Origin: Azospirillum sp. 47_25 | Lineage (GTDB): Bacteria; Pseudomonadota; Alphaproteobacteria; RF32; CAG-239 | Length of the DNA: 14,232 bases | Direction: 5' to 3' | NCBI GenBank assembly: GCA_001917125.1 | Contig: MNTU01000002.1 | Coordinates: 1-14,232, forward strand | Shown here: positions 6,319-14,166 of the stretch, in pieces | Layout: the number at the start of each line of letters is the position of its first letter | Numbering within the stretch: position 1 is the stretch's first letter | Position numbers and translations under genes: made by a program | Notes under the pieces: generated by a model | Seen by the model: the letters and a program-made list of their open reading frames with translations, nothing else | The model's database searches: none | What the model was told of the DNA's origin: nothing

Positions 6319-7658
6319 CCAAATTAAGTTTGAGGCTGCGGCTGATTATCCTGTTTGTGATTATCTCCGGCATTTTCGGAGCAATGGCCGGCGTTTTGTC
6401 GTGGCAGGAAACCAAAGAAAAAATCGATGAGTTTTTCGATACATATCAAATAGCCCTGGCCCGCCAGCTGGCAGCAGCCGACTGGAGCAAGGTGTCTCCC
6501 AGAATTCAGCAGGCAACCGACAGGCTGCTTGATAATATTGCCGATGCCGATGATGAAGACGAGGCCATCGGTTTTGCCGTTTTTGACAAGAACGGACGCA
6601 AAGTTTTTCATGATGACCAGAACGGGCGCGATTTTGCCTATACGCCGGTCATCGGCAGCTATGTCGAACAGCGGGTCGATGACGAAAAATGGCGGATTGT
6701 CTGGATTTATTCGGCTGACCAGCAATATGTCATTGCCGTCGGACAAGAGCTTGACTACAGGGAGGACATCGCCTGGGATATGGCTGAGGAGTTTGTCAGC
6801 CCTTGGATTTTCGGGCTGGCGGCCTTGCTGTTGATGATGATTGTCGTGATTACAATCGAATTTCTTCCGCTTAACAAACTTGCCCGCGAAGTTCAGCATC
6901 GTCCCGAAGGCGATTTGTCGCCGTTGCCGACGGCCGGACTGCCCGAAGAAGTTCAGCCTCTGCTGCTGGCAATGAACCAACTGCTCGGGCAAACCGAAAA
7001 TATGCTGCGGCGGGAACGGAGCTTTATAGCCGACTCTGCACATGAACTGCGGACGCCGCTGACAGCCTTAAAAGTTCAGCTGGAAGTGCTTGAACTGTCG
7101 CTTGATGACAAACCGGCCCGGACGGAAGCTCTGAAGAAGCTGGAAGGCGGCATCGAACGCGCATCCCGGCTGGTGGAACAGCTGCTTGCCTTGTCAAAAA
7201 TCGATACGGCGTCAGCGGCCAAGCTGAATGAACGTGAAATCATCAGCTGGCGACAAATATGGATGCAGCTCAAAGACGACTACCGCAGCGAAGCGGAGGC
7301 CAAAGGAATTGAAATTATCGAGGAATTCAGCGGAAACGGCCCGATTGGGGAAGGCAACCCGGTTTTATGCGCGCTGTTGCTGCGCAATCTGCTCGACAAT
7401 GCGATTAAATACAGCCCGAATAAGGCGGTTATCCGCGCGGAAATTGCCGAAGGTTCACTGAAAGTTATTAATTCCGACAGCTGCGTTGACGAAAAATCTC
7501 TTGCCAAACTCGGACAACGCTTTTACCGTCCGGCGGGACAAAAAGTTCCCGGCAGCGGACTGGGATTGTCCATCGTTAAGAAAATTGCCGAATTTTACGG
7601 CTGCTCGGTCAGTTTCGGCAACACCGAAAACGGTTTTGAAGCGGAAGTAAAGGCCTAG
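6315..7658 (+). CDS. qseC: Sensor histidine kinase, QseC/PmrB-like
   Basis: A 447-residue inner-membrane sensor paired with the preceding regulator. Membrane helices lie near 8-29 and 164-184 and flank a periplasmic domain of about 135 residues with an acidic patch (DADDEDE, 77-83). A short HAMP-like linker follows ([11 protein letters not shown]...LSPLP), then HisKA with His243 in [19 protein letters not shown]-box [12 protein letters not shown] (356-366) and G2 box GSGLGLSI (413-420). The expected G1 box (DxGxG) between them is not present: the position reads [10 protein letters not shown] (386-395) before the conserved LGQRFYRP. The family usually senses cations, peptides or quinone/iron cues; the acidic patch would suit cation sensing, but that is inference. 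It ends in the palindromic CTAG shared with the converging acetyltransferase gene. Confidence 0.9.
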   Translation: MTKLSLRLRLIILFVIISGIFGAMAGVLSWQETKEKIDEFFDTYQIALARQLAAADWSKVSPRIQQATDRLLDNIADADDEDEAIGFAVFDKNGRKVFHDDQNGRDFAYTPVIGSYVEQRVDDEKWRIVWIYSADQQYVIAVGQELDYREDIAWDMAEEFVSPWIFGLAALLLMMIVVITIEFLPLNKLAREVQHRPEGDLSPLPTAGLPEEVQPLLLAMNQLLGQTENMLRRERSFIADSAHELRTPLTALKVQLEVLELSLDDKPARTEALKKLEGGIERASRLVEQLLALSKIDTASAAKLNEREIISWRQIWMQLKDDYRSEAEAKGIEIIEEFSGNGPIGEGNPVLCALLLRNLLDNAIKYSPNKAVIRAEIAEGSLKVINSDSCVDEKSLAKLGQRFYRPAGQKVPGSGLGLSIVKKIAEFYGCSVSFGNTENGFEAEVKA

Positions 7659-8167
7659 TCCAGAAAAACGGGCGCCAGAATAAGTTCAGCGTTCAGCGGA
7701 CGACGGCCTCCCCGCAAATCAATCCCCATAAAGTTTTCATCGGGGAATTCCAAACTACAGGTTACGCCTAAGGCTGAGGCGCGGACATAGCCGAAACGCG
7801 GATAATAGCCGGTATGCCCGACCAGAAAACAATATTCATAGCCGAGCTCTTTTGCCTTTCGATGTCCTTCCTTTATCAAGGCGCTGCCGATGCCGCAATT
7901 TTGGTATTGCGGCAAAACGGACAGCGGCGCCAAAAGCAACTGCCGGGAATCTCCGACCCGGGTTTCCGTAAACATAATATGTCCGACAATTATTCCGCCG
8001 GTTTCGGCGACCAGCGCCAATTCAGGAAGATAAAAAGGGCTCTGCCGCAAACGGTTTACCAGATTATGTTCATCATGATCGGTGTGCTCGGCATGTTCGA
8101 ATGCCTGTTTAACCAATTCATAAATTGCGGCGTAATCCGCCGGCTGTTCCCGTCGTATGTTTATCAT
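7655..8167 (-). CDS. GNAT N-acetyltransferase, YhbS-like
   Basis: A 170-residue cytoplasmic acetyl-CoA transferase. The acetyl-CoA loop QNCGIGSAL (89-97) follows the PLSVLPQYQ strand (81-89), and LVGHTGYYPRFGYV (115-128) is the mark of the YhbS-like subgroup. Substrate is unknown. I use ATG at 8167, where AAAGGAA precedes the start and the GNAT fold begins (INIRREQPADY); a longer frame to 8215 adds 16 polar residues with no homology look. The gene converges on qseC, and both stop codons are TAG inside one CTAG (7655-7658), with no room for a terminator. It is divergent from the MscS gene; the 114-bp gap holds both promoters. Confidence 0.88.
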   Translation of the reverse strand: MINIRREQPADYAAIYELVKQAFEHAEHTDHDEHNLVNRLRQSPFYLPELALVAETGGIIVGHIMFTETRVGDSRQLLLAPLSVLPQYQNCGIGSALIKEGHRKAKELGYEYCFLVGHTGYYPRFGYVRASALGVTCSLEFPDENFMGIDLRGGRRPLNAELILAPVFLD

Positions 8168-8225
8168 GGCTGTTCCTTTCAGCTTTTTTGTAGCACGGCC
8201 TTGCGTATTTGGCAACCGGAGAAGC

Positions 8226-8253
8226 TTGATTATTGCCGGCCGCTGATTATATA
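8226..8253 (+). promoter_or_regulatory. Candidate sigma-70 promoter of the MscS gene
   Basis: TTGATT (8226-8231) and TATATA (8248-8253) are 16 bp apart, followed by a roughly 22-base leader with GGAG (8273-8276) before the start codon. It is the best match in the divergent gap between the acetyltransferase and channel genes. Confidence 0.4.
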
Positions 8254-8281
8254 GCGGTGAGATTTATAAAACGGAGAAGAT

Positions 8282-10678
8282 ATGATGCGCAAACTTTGGC
8301 TGATTTTAATTTTTTCAATTATTTTGACGGGTATTGCCTCCGCCCAGGACAAAACCTCTGCCGCAAGCAGCGTTCAAGCGGCAGCCGCGGCAGTCGCCGA
8401 ACCGCCGTTTGACTTTGCGGCGGCAGACAAAGAACTGAACAAAATCGAACGGCTGCTGTCTTCGGGAAAAGTTTCCGGCAAAGAAACCTCCGCTTATCTG
8501 AAAAGCCTGAACGACATTCAAAATGCCATTAACCAGTCACGGGCGCAAAATGCGGAAAATTTGGATAACGTGCAGAAAAAAATCGCCGCGCTGGGAACCG
8601 CTCCTGCTGACGGCGAGAAAGAACCGGCCGACATTGCCAAACAGCGCAAGGAATTCAACAGCAAAGCCGACACTTATAAATCTATGATCGCCAAAGCCGA
8701 TTTGGCGAAAACCAAAATCGACGAAATCAATGATTTGATTTTAAAGATACGCAATCAGGAACTGCTCAATAATATTCTGGCTAAACAGAGTTCAATCATG
8801 CATCCGCAGGAATTTTGGGATTCACTGGTCAGTTTCAGCAAATTTATCTATGAACTGGCATCGTCTCCCGCAAGCTGGTATCAAAATTTGAGCACGGCAG
8901 ACAAGACGACGGTCAAGAGCAATATTACCGCGGTGATAACGGCCATGCTGCTGGCTTTGGTTCTGGCGGTTTATCTTAACCGCTATATCAAGCGGCGGTT
9001 TGGTTACAGACAAAGCATAGAGCGTCCCGACTACAGCCAGAAAGTTCGGGCGGCGGGCTGGGTGCTGGCCGCACGCGGCATTATTCCGGCCGCGGTTATC
9101 GGCGCTTTTCTGATTTGGCTGAAGAATACCGAAATCATCAACAGCAGCGCTTTCGGACTTTTTTTGAAAAATGCGGCGCTTTATCTGCTTTACTATTATT
9201 TGGCCAAAGCAATTGTCCGGGTGGTATTCACGCCGCGCAACAGCAAATGGCGGATTATCGAGGTCTGCGACGAAAAAGCCGTCGGGGTCAGCCGGGCGCT
9301 TATTTTTTCCGCGGCGGCCATCTGTACGGTTTCGTTTTTTCAAAGTCTGGCAGCGGAAATGAATTATAACAACGATATCGTTTATTCGCTGAAAATTTTT
9401 GCCAACGGCGTTAAAGCCTTCTGTATTGTACTGGTTACGCTGAAGTTTCTGTATGACAACAGGGAATTGAGCGATGACGAAATAAAAAACGAAGACGGCG
9501 ACATCGGCGAGCTCAGCATGTCCACCAAAGTCAGCCTGGGCATCAGCTTTGTTATCACCGCGGCGTTTGCCCTTTCCCTGTTGGGCTATATCCGCCTGTC
9601 AGAGTTCATTATCAACCGTTTTATCGTTTCGGCGCTGATTATCGGCATCTATTATATTATAGACAAGCTGCTGCGGGTTATTTTCCACCAGGTTTTGCGC
9701 TTTAAGTTCTGGATCAGGATGCTCAAAATCAACCGGCGGACGCTGGTTAAGTCAGAATTTTGGTTCAGCCTGCTGCTCAGCCCGGTTTTGTGGGTTTTGG
9801 CCGGATTGACCATTCTGGCGGTTTGGGGCGTTTCGGTCGACATTCTGCTGGTTAACGTTAAAAACTTTCTGGTCGGGTTTAACTTCGGCGGCGTTCATGT
9901 TTCTATAACTTCAATTTTATTAGGAATTTTTACATTTTTCTTCTCGTTATTCCTATTTAAATTGTTAAGAGGAAGTTTTCAAAACGGGAAGCTCAGCAAT
10001 ATTGACATGGATGAAGGCGTTCGCAATTCGGTTGTTACCAGCATCGGCTTTATCGGCTTTGTCTTTTCCCTGATTTTGGGAATCGCGGTAATGGGCGGCA
10101 GTTTCGGCAGCATTGCGATTATTGCCGGCGCGCTTTCTTTCGGTGCCGGGCTGGGCCTGCAAAACATTGTCAGCAATCTGGTGGCCGGCCTGACCATTTT
10201 ATTTGAACGGCCGATAAAACTCGGCGACTGGGTTATCATCAACGGTCAGGAAGGCATTGTCAAACAAATCAGCATGCGTTCGACGACTTTGGAATCGGGC
10301 AACAAGGCCAGCATTATCATTCCCAACTCGGACATTCTGTCCAGCAGCCTGATTAACATGACTTATGCCAACCGCATGGGACGGGCGGAAATTACAGTCG
10401 GCGTCGATTATGACAGCGACATTGCATTGGTGCGGCAAACACTTTTGGATATTGCGACGGAAAATCCCAATGTGCTGCAAAATCCGCCTCCGTCGGTTTC
10501 TTTCAGCAACCTGGGCGCCAGCAGCCTTGACTTTCAGCTGAACTGCTATACGGCCAACGTCTATAACAAAGGCGGTATTACCGACGCCATCAGAGAAGAA
10601 ATCGTCAACCGGTTTCGCAAGCTCAACATTAATATACCTTATCCGCAGCAGGTGGTTCATCTTTTAAAAGACAGCTGA
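8282..10678 (+). CDS. Large MscS-family mechanosensitive channel
   Basis: A 798-residue inner-membrane channel that would open under membrane tension and release solutes after hypo-osmotic shock. A signal peptide (1-21, cut after ASA) leads to a long Ala/Lys/Asn-rich helical, probably coiled-coil periplasmic region (about 40-170). Several hydrophobic helices follow from about 213 onward. The C-terminal MscS module is clear: pore helix GALSFGAGLGLQNIVSNLVA (616-635), the ERPIKLGDWV junction, the beta domain with IIIPNSDILSSSLINMT, and the alpha/beta end LNINIPYPQQVVHLL. Size and layout fit the DUF3772/MscK-like large group rather than the 290-residue MscS. ATG at 8282 and at 8285 are both served by GGAG; the difference is one Met. 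Residues 540-567 are encoded by an AT-rich patch with unusual codons. Confidence 0.92.
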   Translation: MMRKLWLILIFSIILTGIASAQDKTSAASSVQAAAAAVAEPPFDFAAADKELNKIERLLSSGKVSGKETSAYLKSLNDIQNAINQSRAQNAENLDNVQKKIAALGTAPADGEKEPADIAKQRKEFNSKADTYKSMIAKADLAKTKIDEINDLILKIRNQELLNNILAKQSSIMHPQEFWDSLVSFSKFIYELASSPASWYQNLSTADKTTVKSNITAVITAMLLALVLAVYLNRYIKRRFGYRQSIERPDYSQKVRAAGWVLAARGIIPAAVIGAFLIWLKNTEIINSSAFGLFLKNAALYLLYYYLAKAIVRVVFTPRNSKWRIIEVCDEKAVGVSRALIFSAAAICTVSFFQSLAAEMNYNNDIVYSLKIFANGVKAFCIVLVTLKFLYDNRELSDDEIKNEDGDIGELSMSTKVSLGISFVITAAFALSLLGYIRLSEFIINRFIVSALIIGIYYIIDKLLRVIFHQVLRFKFWIRMLKINRRTLVKSEFWFSLLLSPVLWVLAGLTILAVWGVSVDILLVNVKNFLVGFNFGGVHVSITSILLGIFTFFFSLFLFKLLRGSFQNGKLSNIDMDEGVRNSVVTSIGFIGFVFSLILGIAVMGGSFGSIAIIAGALSFGAGLGLQNIVSNLVAGLTILFERPIKLGDWVIINGQEGIVKQISMRSTTLESGNKASIIIPNSDILSSSLINMTYANRMGRAEITVGVDYDSDIALVRQTLLDIATENPNVLQNPPPSVSFSNLGASSLDFQLNCYTANVYNKGGITDAIREEIVNRFRKLNINIPYPQQVVHLLKDS

Positions 10679-10733
10679 ATTTTGGTAATCAAATAGTAAT
10701 AATTTGCCTTTATTATCAGAAAATATGTTAAAT

Positions 10734-10770
10734 CAATTCCCTGCCGGCAAAAAATCCGGCGGGAGAATTG
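10734..10770. terminator. Hairpin after the MscS gene, abutting the next promoter
   Basis: Arms CAATTC-CCTGCCGG and CCGGCGGG-A-GAATTG pair over 14 positions with one G-T pair and a single bulged A, around a loop of eight bases (CAAAAAAT). It lies 55 bases after the channel stop. There is no T-run on the plus strand, so it is not a textbook terminator. Its last three bases are the TTG of the downstream -35 box, so it may insulate or modulate that promoter. Confidence 0.5.
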
Positions 10771-10795
10771 ACATCAGTCGATTGACTGGTATAAT
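10768..10795 (+). promoter_or_regulatory. Consensus sigma-70 promoter with palindromic spacer
   Basis: TTGACA (10768-10773) and TATAAT (10790-10795) are both perfect, 16 bp apart. Within the spacer lies CAGTC-GATT-GACTG (10775-10788), an inverted repeat that could bind a repressor. The predicted transcript starts near 10802, about 35 bases before the CNNM-type gene. Confidence 0.75.
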
Positions 10796-10836
10796 AAATA
10801 CTTCGATAATTATATAAGGTAACAATTTACAACATC

Positions 10837-12162
10837 ATGATGTACGCAGTAAACTTAGCATTAGTTTTATTTTTAGTGTTTGCTAATGCTTTCTTTGTCG
10901 TTTCAGAATTCGCCATTGTCAAAATCCGACGAACCAAACTTGAAGAACTGGCTCATGCCGGAAACAAACAAGCCAAAATCGCCATTAAAATCACCGACCG
11001 TCTCAACACCTATCTAAGCGCCATTCAGCTGGGCATTACGCTGGCTTCGCTCGGCCTGGGCTGGATCGGCGAACCGGCGGTTTCCCGCCTGCTGGAGCTT
11101 TGGTTTGCGGGCTTTTTCAACGGAAACACCATTTTGCTGCATTCGGTCAGCTTCGGCGTGGCTTTCGGCTTTATCACTCTGCTGCACGTTGTTCTGGGCG
11201 AACTGGTTCCGAAATCACTGGCAATTCAGCACACGGAAAGATATGTTCTGTCAATTGCCCGGCCGCTGTATCTGTTCAACCAGATTTTTGCGCCGTTCAT
11301 CTGGGTGTTTGACCATGTCACCAACGGCATCCTGCGGCTGATGGGAACCCGCGTTTCCAACGAAAACGACGAAGCCCATTCCGAAGAAGAAATCAAGCTG
11401 ATCATCAATGCGTCGCAGAAAGACGGCGTGATTGACGACACCGAAGGCGAAATTATTCAGAACGCAATTGATTTTTCGGAAATCTGCGCACATGAAATTA
11501 TGATTCCGCGGCAGGATATGAAATGCCTGTATCTTGATGACACATATGATGAAATTATGGAATTTGTCCGCGGCAACAAGCACACCCGCTATCCGCTGTG
11601 CAAGGATGACAAAGACAGCATTGTGGGCATGATACACATCCGCGATCTGCTGGAACATCAGGAACAGCTGCACGACAAAGACATTTTGAGCAAAATTGCC
11701 CGTAAAATTCTCTTTGTTCCGGAAAACAAATCAATTTCGGAAATTCTGCACCAGATGATGGCCAAACATATTCACATTGCCATTGTGGTGGACGAATACG
11801 GCGGAACGGCCGGCATGCTTTCAATGGAAGATATTCTGGAAGAACTGGTCGGCGACATTATGGACGAGCATGACGACATGGAAGAAGAGCCGATGAAAAT
11901 GCTCAGCGACACGGTCTGCCAGTTCGAGGGCACTTATTTGATTGAAGACGCCTACGAATGTCTGGGGCTGCCGGAAATCGAATATGAAGAGAGCACCATC
12001 GGCGGTTATGTTTTCGGCCTGCTGGGACGGGAGCCCAAAGTCGGCGACAAGGTTGAAGACAATTACTGCGTTTATGAAGTTGTCGGCGTGGACAATATGC
12101 GCATTACCAAAGTTAAAGCGCAGATTAAAATTCACGAAGAAGACGAAGACAAAGAAGACTAA
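10837..12162 (+). CDS. CNNM/CBS/CorC-type membrane protein (HlyC/CorC family)
   Basis: A 441-residue inner-membrane protein of the family including CorC, YfjD/YtfL and so-called hemolysin C. The DUF21/CNNM membrane domain (1 to about 175) has the N-terminal helix MMYAVNLALVLFLVFANAFF, the signature FVVSEFAIVKIRRTKLEEL, the segment SAIQLGITLASLGLGWIGEP and HVVLGELVPKSLA. A CBS pair follows (about 222-345; IMIPRQDM, RYPLCKDDKDSIVGMIHIRDLL and the conserved VDEYGGTAGMLSMEDILEELVGDI). The CorC/HlyC transporter-associated domain (about 358-432) completes the family. Family members affect Mg2+/Co2+ export or membrane stability; the true role here is inferred. The start is ATGATG; the only Shine-Dalgarno-like AAGG (10816-10819) is far upstream, so either ATG may be used. 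A strong promoter precedes it and a strong terminator follows. Confidence 0.92.
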   Translation: MMYAVNLALVLFLVFANAFFVVSEFAIVKIRRTKLEELAHAGNKQAKIAIKITDRLNTYLSAIQLGITLASLGLGWIGEPAVSRLLELWFAGFFNGNTILLHSVSFGVAFGFITLLHVVLGELVPKSLAIQHTERYVLSIARPLYLFNQIFAPFIWVFDHVTNGILRLMGTRVSNENDEAHSEEEIKLIINASQKDGVIDDTEGEIIQNAIDFSEICAHEIMIPRQDMKCLYLDDTYDEIMEFVRGNKHTRYPLCKDDKDSIVGMIHIRDLLEHQEQLHDKDILSKIARKILFVPENKSISEILHQMMAKHIHIAIVVDEYGGTAGMLSMEDILEELVGDIMDEHDDMEEEPMKMLSDTVCQFEGTYLIEDAYECLGLPEIEYEESTIGGYVFGLLGREPKVGDKVEDNYCVYEVVGVDNMRITKVKAQIKIHEEDEDKED

Positions 12163-12165
12163 AAA

Positions 12166-12194
12166 AGACCCCGGAAATTCCGGGGTTCTTTTTC
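12166..12194. terminator. Bidirectional rho-independent terminator
   Basis: ACCCCGGAA and TTCCGGGGT pair perfectly (9 bp) around a tight centre. TTCTTTTT follows on the plus strand and TCTTTTTT on the minus strand, so it ends both the CNNM-type gene and the converging HdeD-like gene. It starts 4 bases past one stop and ends 18 before the other. Confidence 0.9.
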
Positions 12195-12211
12195 AGGCGG
12201 ACAATCTCGGC

Positions 12212-12778
12212 TCAAAGATTATCGGCTTCAATCACAAGCGAACGGTTATTGGTGGTATATTCGGCAATTTCCAAAATACCGAAAAGCAGAATGTATGTTC
12301 CCATCAAAGCCGTTATGGTAATGACGCCGACGGCAGGATAGCTTAAAATCAGAAAAGCGAAGAGAATGCCGAGGATGCCGGAAGTCAAAGTCCAGCCCCA
12401 GCTGACCTGCGCCTTGCGAAACTGATAGGCGACAACCAGCTGAATAACGCCGACCGCCAAGCACCACAGGGCAAAAATTATCGGCATGCTGGAAGCGGAA
12501 ACACCGAGGTTGCCGACAAAAATAATGCCGACAAGGATATCGAGCACGCCGACAAACATATCCCAGCCGGAATCATAACGGAAAGAAGCGGTTATGTAGC
12601 CGGCACCGAGAATAATGAAAATAATGCCGATATAAAGCGCCAGGGCCACCATGGTGGCAACCGGATTAAACCAGACATAAACGCCGAGCGCGGCCATAAT
12701 AATTCCGGCAAACAGGTGCCAGATTCCGACCGGACGGGACCTGCCGGTGCGAATTTCAAGTGTTTTAGTTTCAGCCAT
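12212..12778 (-). CDS. HdeD/DUF308 small membrane protein
   Basis: A 188-residue inner-membrane protein with about six hydrophobic helices spread over its length (for example HLFAGIIMAALGVYVWF, ALYIGIIFIILGAGYI, MFVGVLDILVGIIFVGNLG, MPIIFALWCLAVGVIQLV), the pattern of the HdeD acid-resistance family. Small Gly/Ala turns with polar caps separate the helices, and a short soluble N-terminus (MAETKTLEIRTGRSRPVG) precedes them. I use ATG at 12778 because GGGAG lies at proper distance; a TTG at 12793 would add five residues and include the ribosome site. Its molecular task is unknown; in E. coli hdeD is tied to acid resistance at high cell density. It is divergent from the ankyrin gene. Confidence 0.85.
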   Translation of the reverse strand: MAETKTLEIRTGRSRPVGIWHLFAGIIMAALGVYVWFNPVATMVALALYIGIIFIILGAGYITASFRYDSGWDMFVGVLDILVGIIFVGNLGVSASSMPIIFALWCLAVGVIQLVVAYQFRKAQVSWGWTLTSGILGILFAFLILSYPAVGVITITALMGTYILLFGILEIAEYTTNNRSLVIEADNL

Positions 12779-12797
12779 AGTCTTTTCTCCCAATCTG

Positions 12798-12810
12798 TTG
12801 ATTAAATCAA
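12798..12810. promoter_or_regulatory. Perfect palindrome in the hdeD/ankyrin gap
   Basis: TTGATT-A-AATCAA is a perfect 13-bp palindrome, 20 bases upstream of the HdeD-like start on the divergent side. A consensus TATAAT (12823-12828) lies nearby, but 19 bp from TTGATT. It could be an operator for a dimeric regulator; in AT-rich intergenic DNA a chance palindrome of this size is also possible. Confidence 0.3.
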
Positions 12811-12872
12811 GTCACCGTTTGATATAATCATCGGCAAAAGAAAAAACAGGAGGGCGGCAGCAGAGATTATGC

Positions 12873-12901
12873 TTGGCATTCAAAAAAAATAAGAATATGA
12901 T
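12873..12901 (+). promoter_or_regulatory. Sigma-70 promoter of the ankyrin-arsR operon
   Basis: TTGGCA (12873-12878) and TATGAT (12896-12901) are each one base from consensus with the ideal 17-bp spacer. Start of transcription would be near 12908, giving a leader of about 24 bases that contains AGAGG before the ATG at 12932. Confidence 0.65.
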
Positions 12902-12931
12902 TGTAACAGTTATTTAATCAGAGAGGTAAAC

Positions 12932-13714
12932 ATGTCTAAAACCCGTTTCATCAAAGTCGCCGCCATCATTACCATTATTGCCGCCGGACTGGGCACCGGC
13001 GCTTTTTTCCTGCAGCGATCCTATCAGTATAATTACGCCGACATTCGCTCGGTTGCCGTCAACGGCGATGCCAAACAGCTTGAAGCCGTTATCAAACACG
13101 GCGCCGACGTTAACGCAACAGACGAAGACGGGCGTCCGGTTTTGTTTTGGGCCATGCGCAAACCGGGCAACAAAGACAATATTCTGATTTTAATCAATAA
13201 CGGGGCTGACGTTAATTTCCTTTACAATCAGGTTTCACCGCTGACCATGGCCCTGACCAACCTGACGGATAAAGAGGTTTTTGAAGCTTTGCTGGCACAC
13301 GGAAGCGATGTCAATTATTACGGTGTTGACGGCAATACGCCGCTTATGCTGGCTTCAGCCTATCAGTCCGACCCGGAGGTTGTTAAGTTGCTTTTGGCTC
13401 ACGGCGCCAAAATCGACGCCATTAACGACGAAGGACAGACGGCTTTGATGTTTGCCGTTGTCAGCAACCCCAATCCGCAAGTTCTGAAAGCGCTTTTGGA
13501 CGGCGGCGCTTCGGTCAATCTCGAAGACGAACGCGGTAACACGGCGTTTATTCTGGCATCCCTGAAATTAAAAGATTCCCGTTTTCTGGATCTGCTGACG
13601 CTTTACGGAGCCGACATCTATCACAAAAACCGCGACGGGAAAGACGCGCTGGCTTTGGTGAAAGAAGTTTCGCAACAAATCGAAAATGCCAAAGATGCAG
13701 CCGCAGGCAATTAA
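12932..13714 (+). CDS. Membrane-anchored ankyrin-repeat protein
   Basis: A 260-residue protein with an N-terminal hydrophobic helix (about 8-27, AAIITIIAAGLGTGAFFL, preceded by Lys and Arg) that acts as signal anchor, so the repeats probably face the periplasm. From about residue 35 on there are six to seven ankyrin repeats of roughly 33-35 residues; clear units include VKLLLAHGAKIDAINDEGQT, LKALLDGGASVNLEDERGNT and IKHGADVNATDEDG. The repeats should form a protein-binding surface; the partner is unknown. GAGAGGT sits six bases before the ATG. The arsR-family gene starts 15 bases after its stop and ends at a terminator, so they form an operon. Whether the repressor controls this operon cannot be seen. 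Confidence 0.88.
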   Translation: MSKTRFIKVAAIITIIAAGLGTGAFFLQRSYQYNYADIRSVAVNGDAKQLEAVIKHGADVNATDEDGRPVLFWAMRKPGNKDNILILINNGADVNFLYNQVSPLTMALTNLTDKEVFEALLAHGSDVNYYGVDGNTPLMLASAYQSDPEVVKLLLAHGAKIDAINDEGQTALMFAVVSNPNPQVLKALLDGGASVNLEDERGNTAFILASLKLKDSRFLDLLTLYGADIYHKNRDGKDALALVKEVSQQIENAKDAAAGN

Positions 13715-13729
13715 CCGGTGAGGATAGAA

Positions 13730-14113
13730 ATGGCAGAACACCCGATTTCAGAAAAACACCAGGCGCTGCATGACCACGGGCAGGATTTGGATAAAGTTCT
13801 GTCCGCCATGCCGAGCGAAGAACAGTTTATTCAGGCTTCGGAAATTTTTCAGCAGCTTTGCGACCCTACCCGGCTGCGGATTTTATGGCTGCTGGCACAC
13901 AGCGAACAATGCGTGAACAATATTTCTCTGGCCATCGGCATGAGTTCGTCAGCGGTTTCGCACCATTTGCGGGTTTTGCGCCAGGCCGGACTGATTGTCA
14001 ACCGCCGTGCGGGGAAAGAGATTTATTATAAGCTGGCACCTTCCCGGACGGCATCACTCATCCACACCATGATTGACGATGTATTTGAAATGTCTTGTCC
14101 CGGCTATCATTAA
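13730..14113 (+). CDS. ArsR/SmtB-family transcriptional repressor
   Basis: A 127-residue winged-helix repressor, likely a metal sensor. The core LCDPTRLRILWLL (43-55), the helix-turn-helix ISLAIGMSSSAVSHHLRVLRQAGLI (65-89, its two helices) and the wing RRAGKEIYYKL are canonical. Of the classical metal ligands, Cys61 stands where ELCV-type sensors have a Cys, but the helix-5 zinc site of SmtB (Asp104, His106, His117, Glu120) is largely replaced by PSR and Asp117. The protein adds a His-rich N-terminus (His4, His10, His14, His16) and a C-terminal SCPGYH tail. I chose ATG at 13730 behind AGGA; a GTG at 13718 would add four residues. It is the last gene of the operon. The target and inducer are unknown; a zinc-type metal is my guess. 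Confidence 0.9.
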   Translation: MAEHPISEKHQALHDHGQDLDKVLSAMPSEEQFIQASEIFQQLCDPTRLRILWLLAHSEQCVNNISLAIGMSSSAVSHHLRVLRQAGLIVNRRAGKEIYYKLAPSRTASLIHTMIDDVFEMSCPGYH

Positions 14114-14133
14114 GCTGTGAGCGCAGGTGAACA

Positions 14134-14166
14134 AAACCCCGCCGGATGAAAACGGCGGGGTTTCTT
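14134..14166. terminator. Rho-independent terminator after arsR
   Basis: AAACCCCGCCG and CGGCGGGGTTT form a perfect 11-bp stem with the loop GATGAAAA, followed by CTT. It starts 21 bases past the repressor stop codon. The symmetric A and T flanks would let it serve a converging gene beyond the right edge too. Confidence 0.9.

Noticed and set aside
6324..7043. Minus-strand open frame of 239 codons across the kinase gene
   Set aside because: Long but antisense to a kinase with all main motifs in frame; the translation is Gln/Asn/His-rich with no known fold.
12869..12892. Seven-codon leader MLGIQKK preceded by AGGAGG
   Set aside because: The ribosome site is 15 bases away, more than usual, and the frame overlaps the -35 box of the ankyrin promoter, so it would not be on that transcript.
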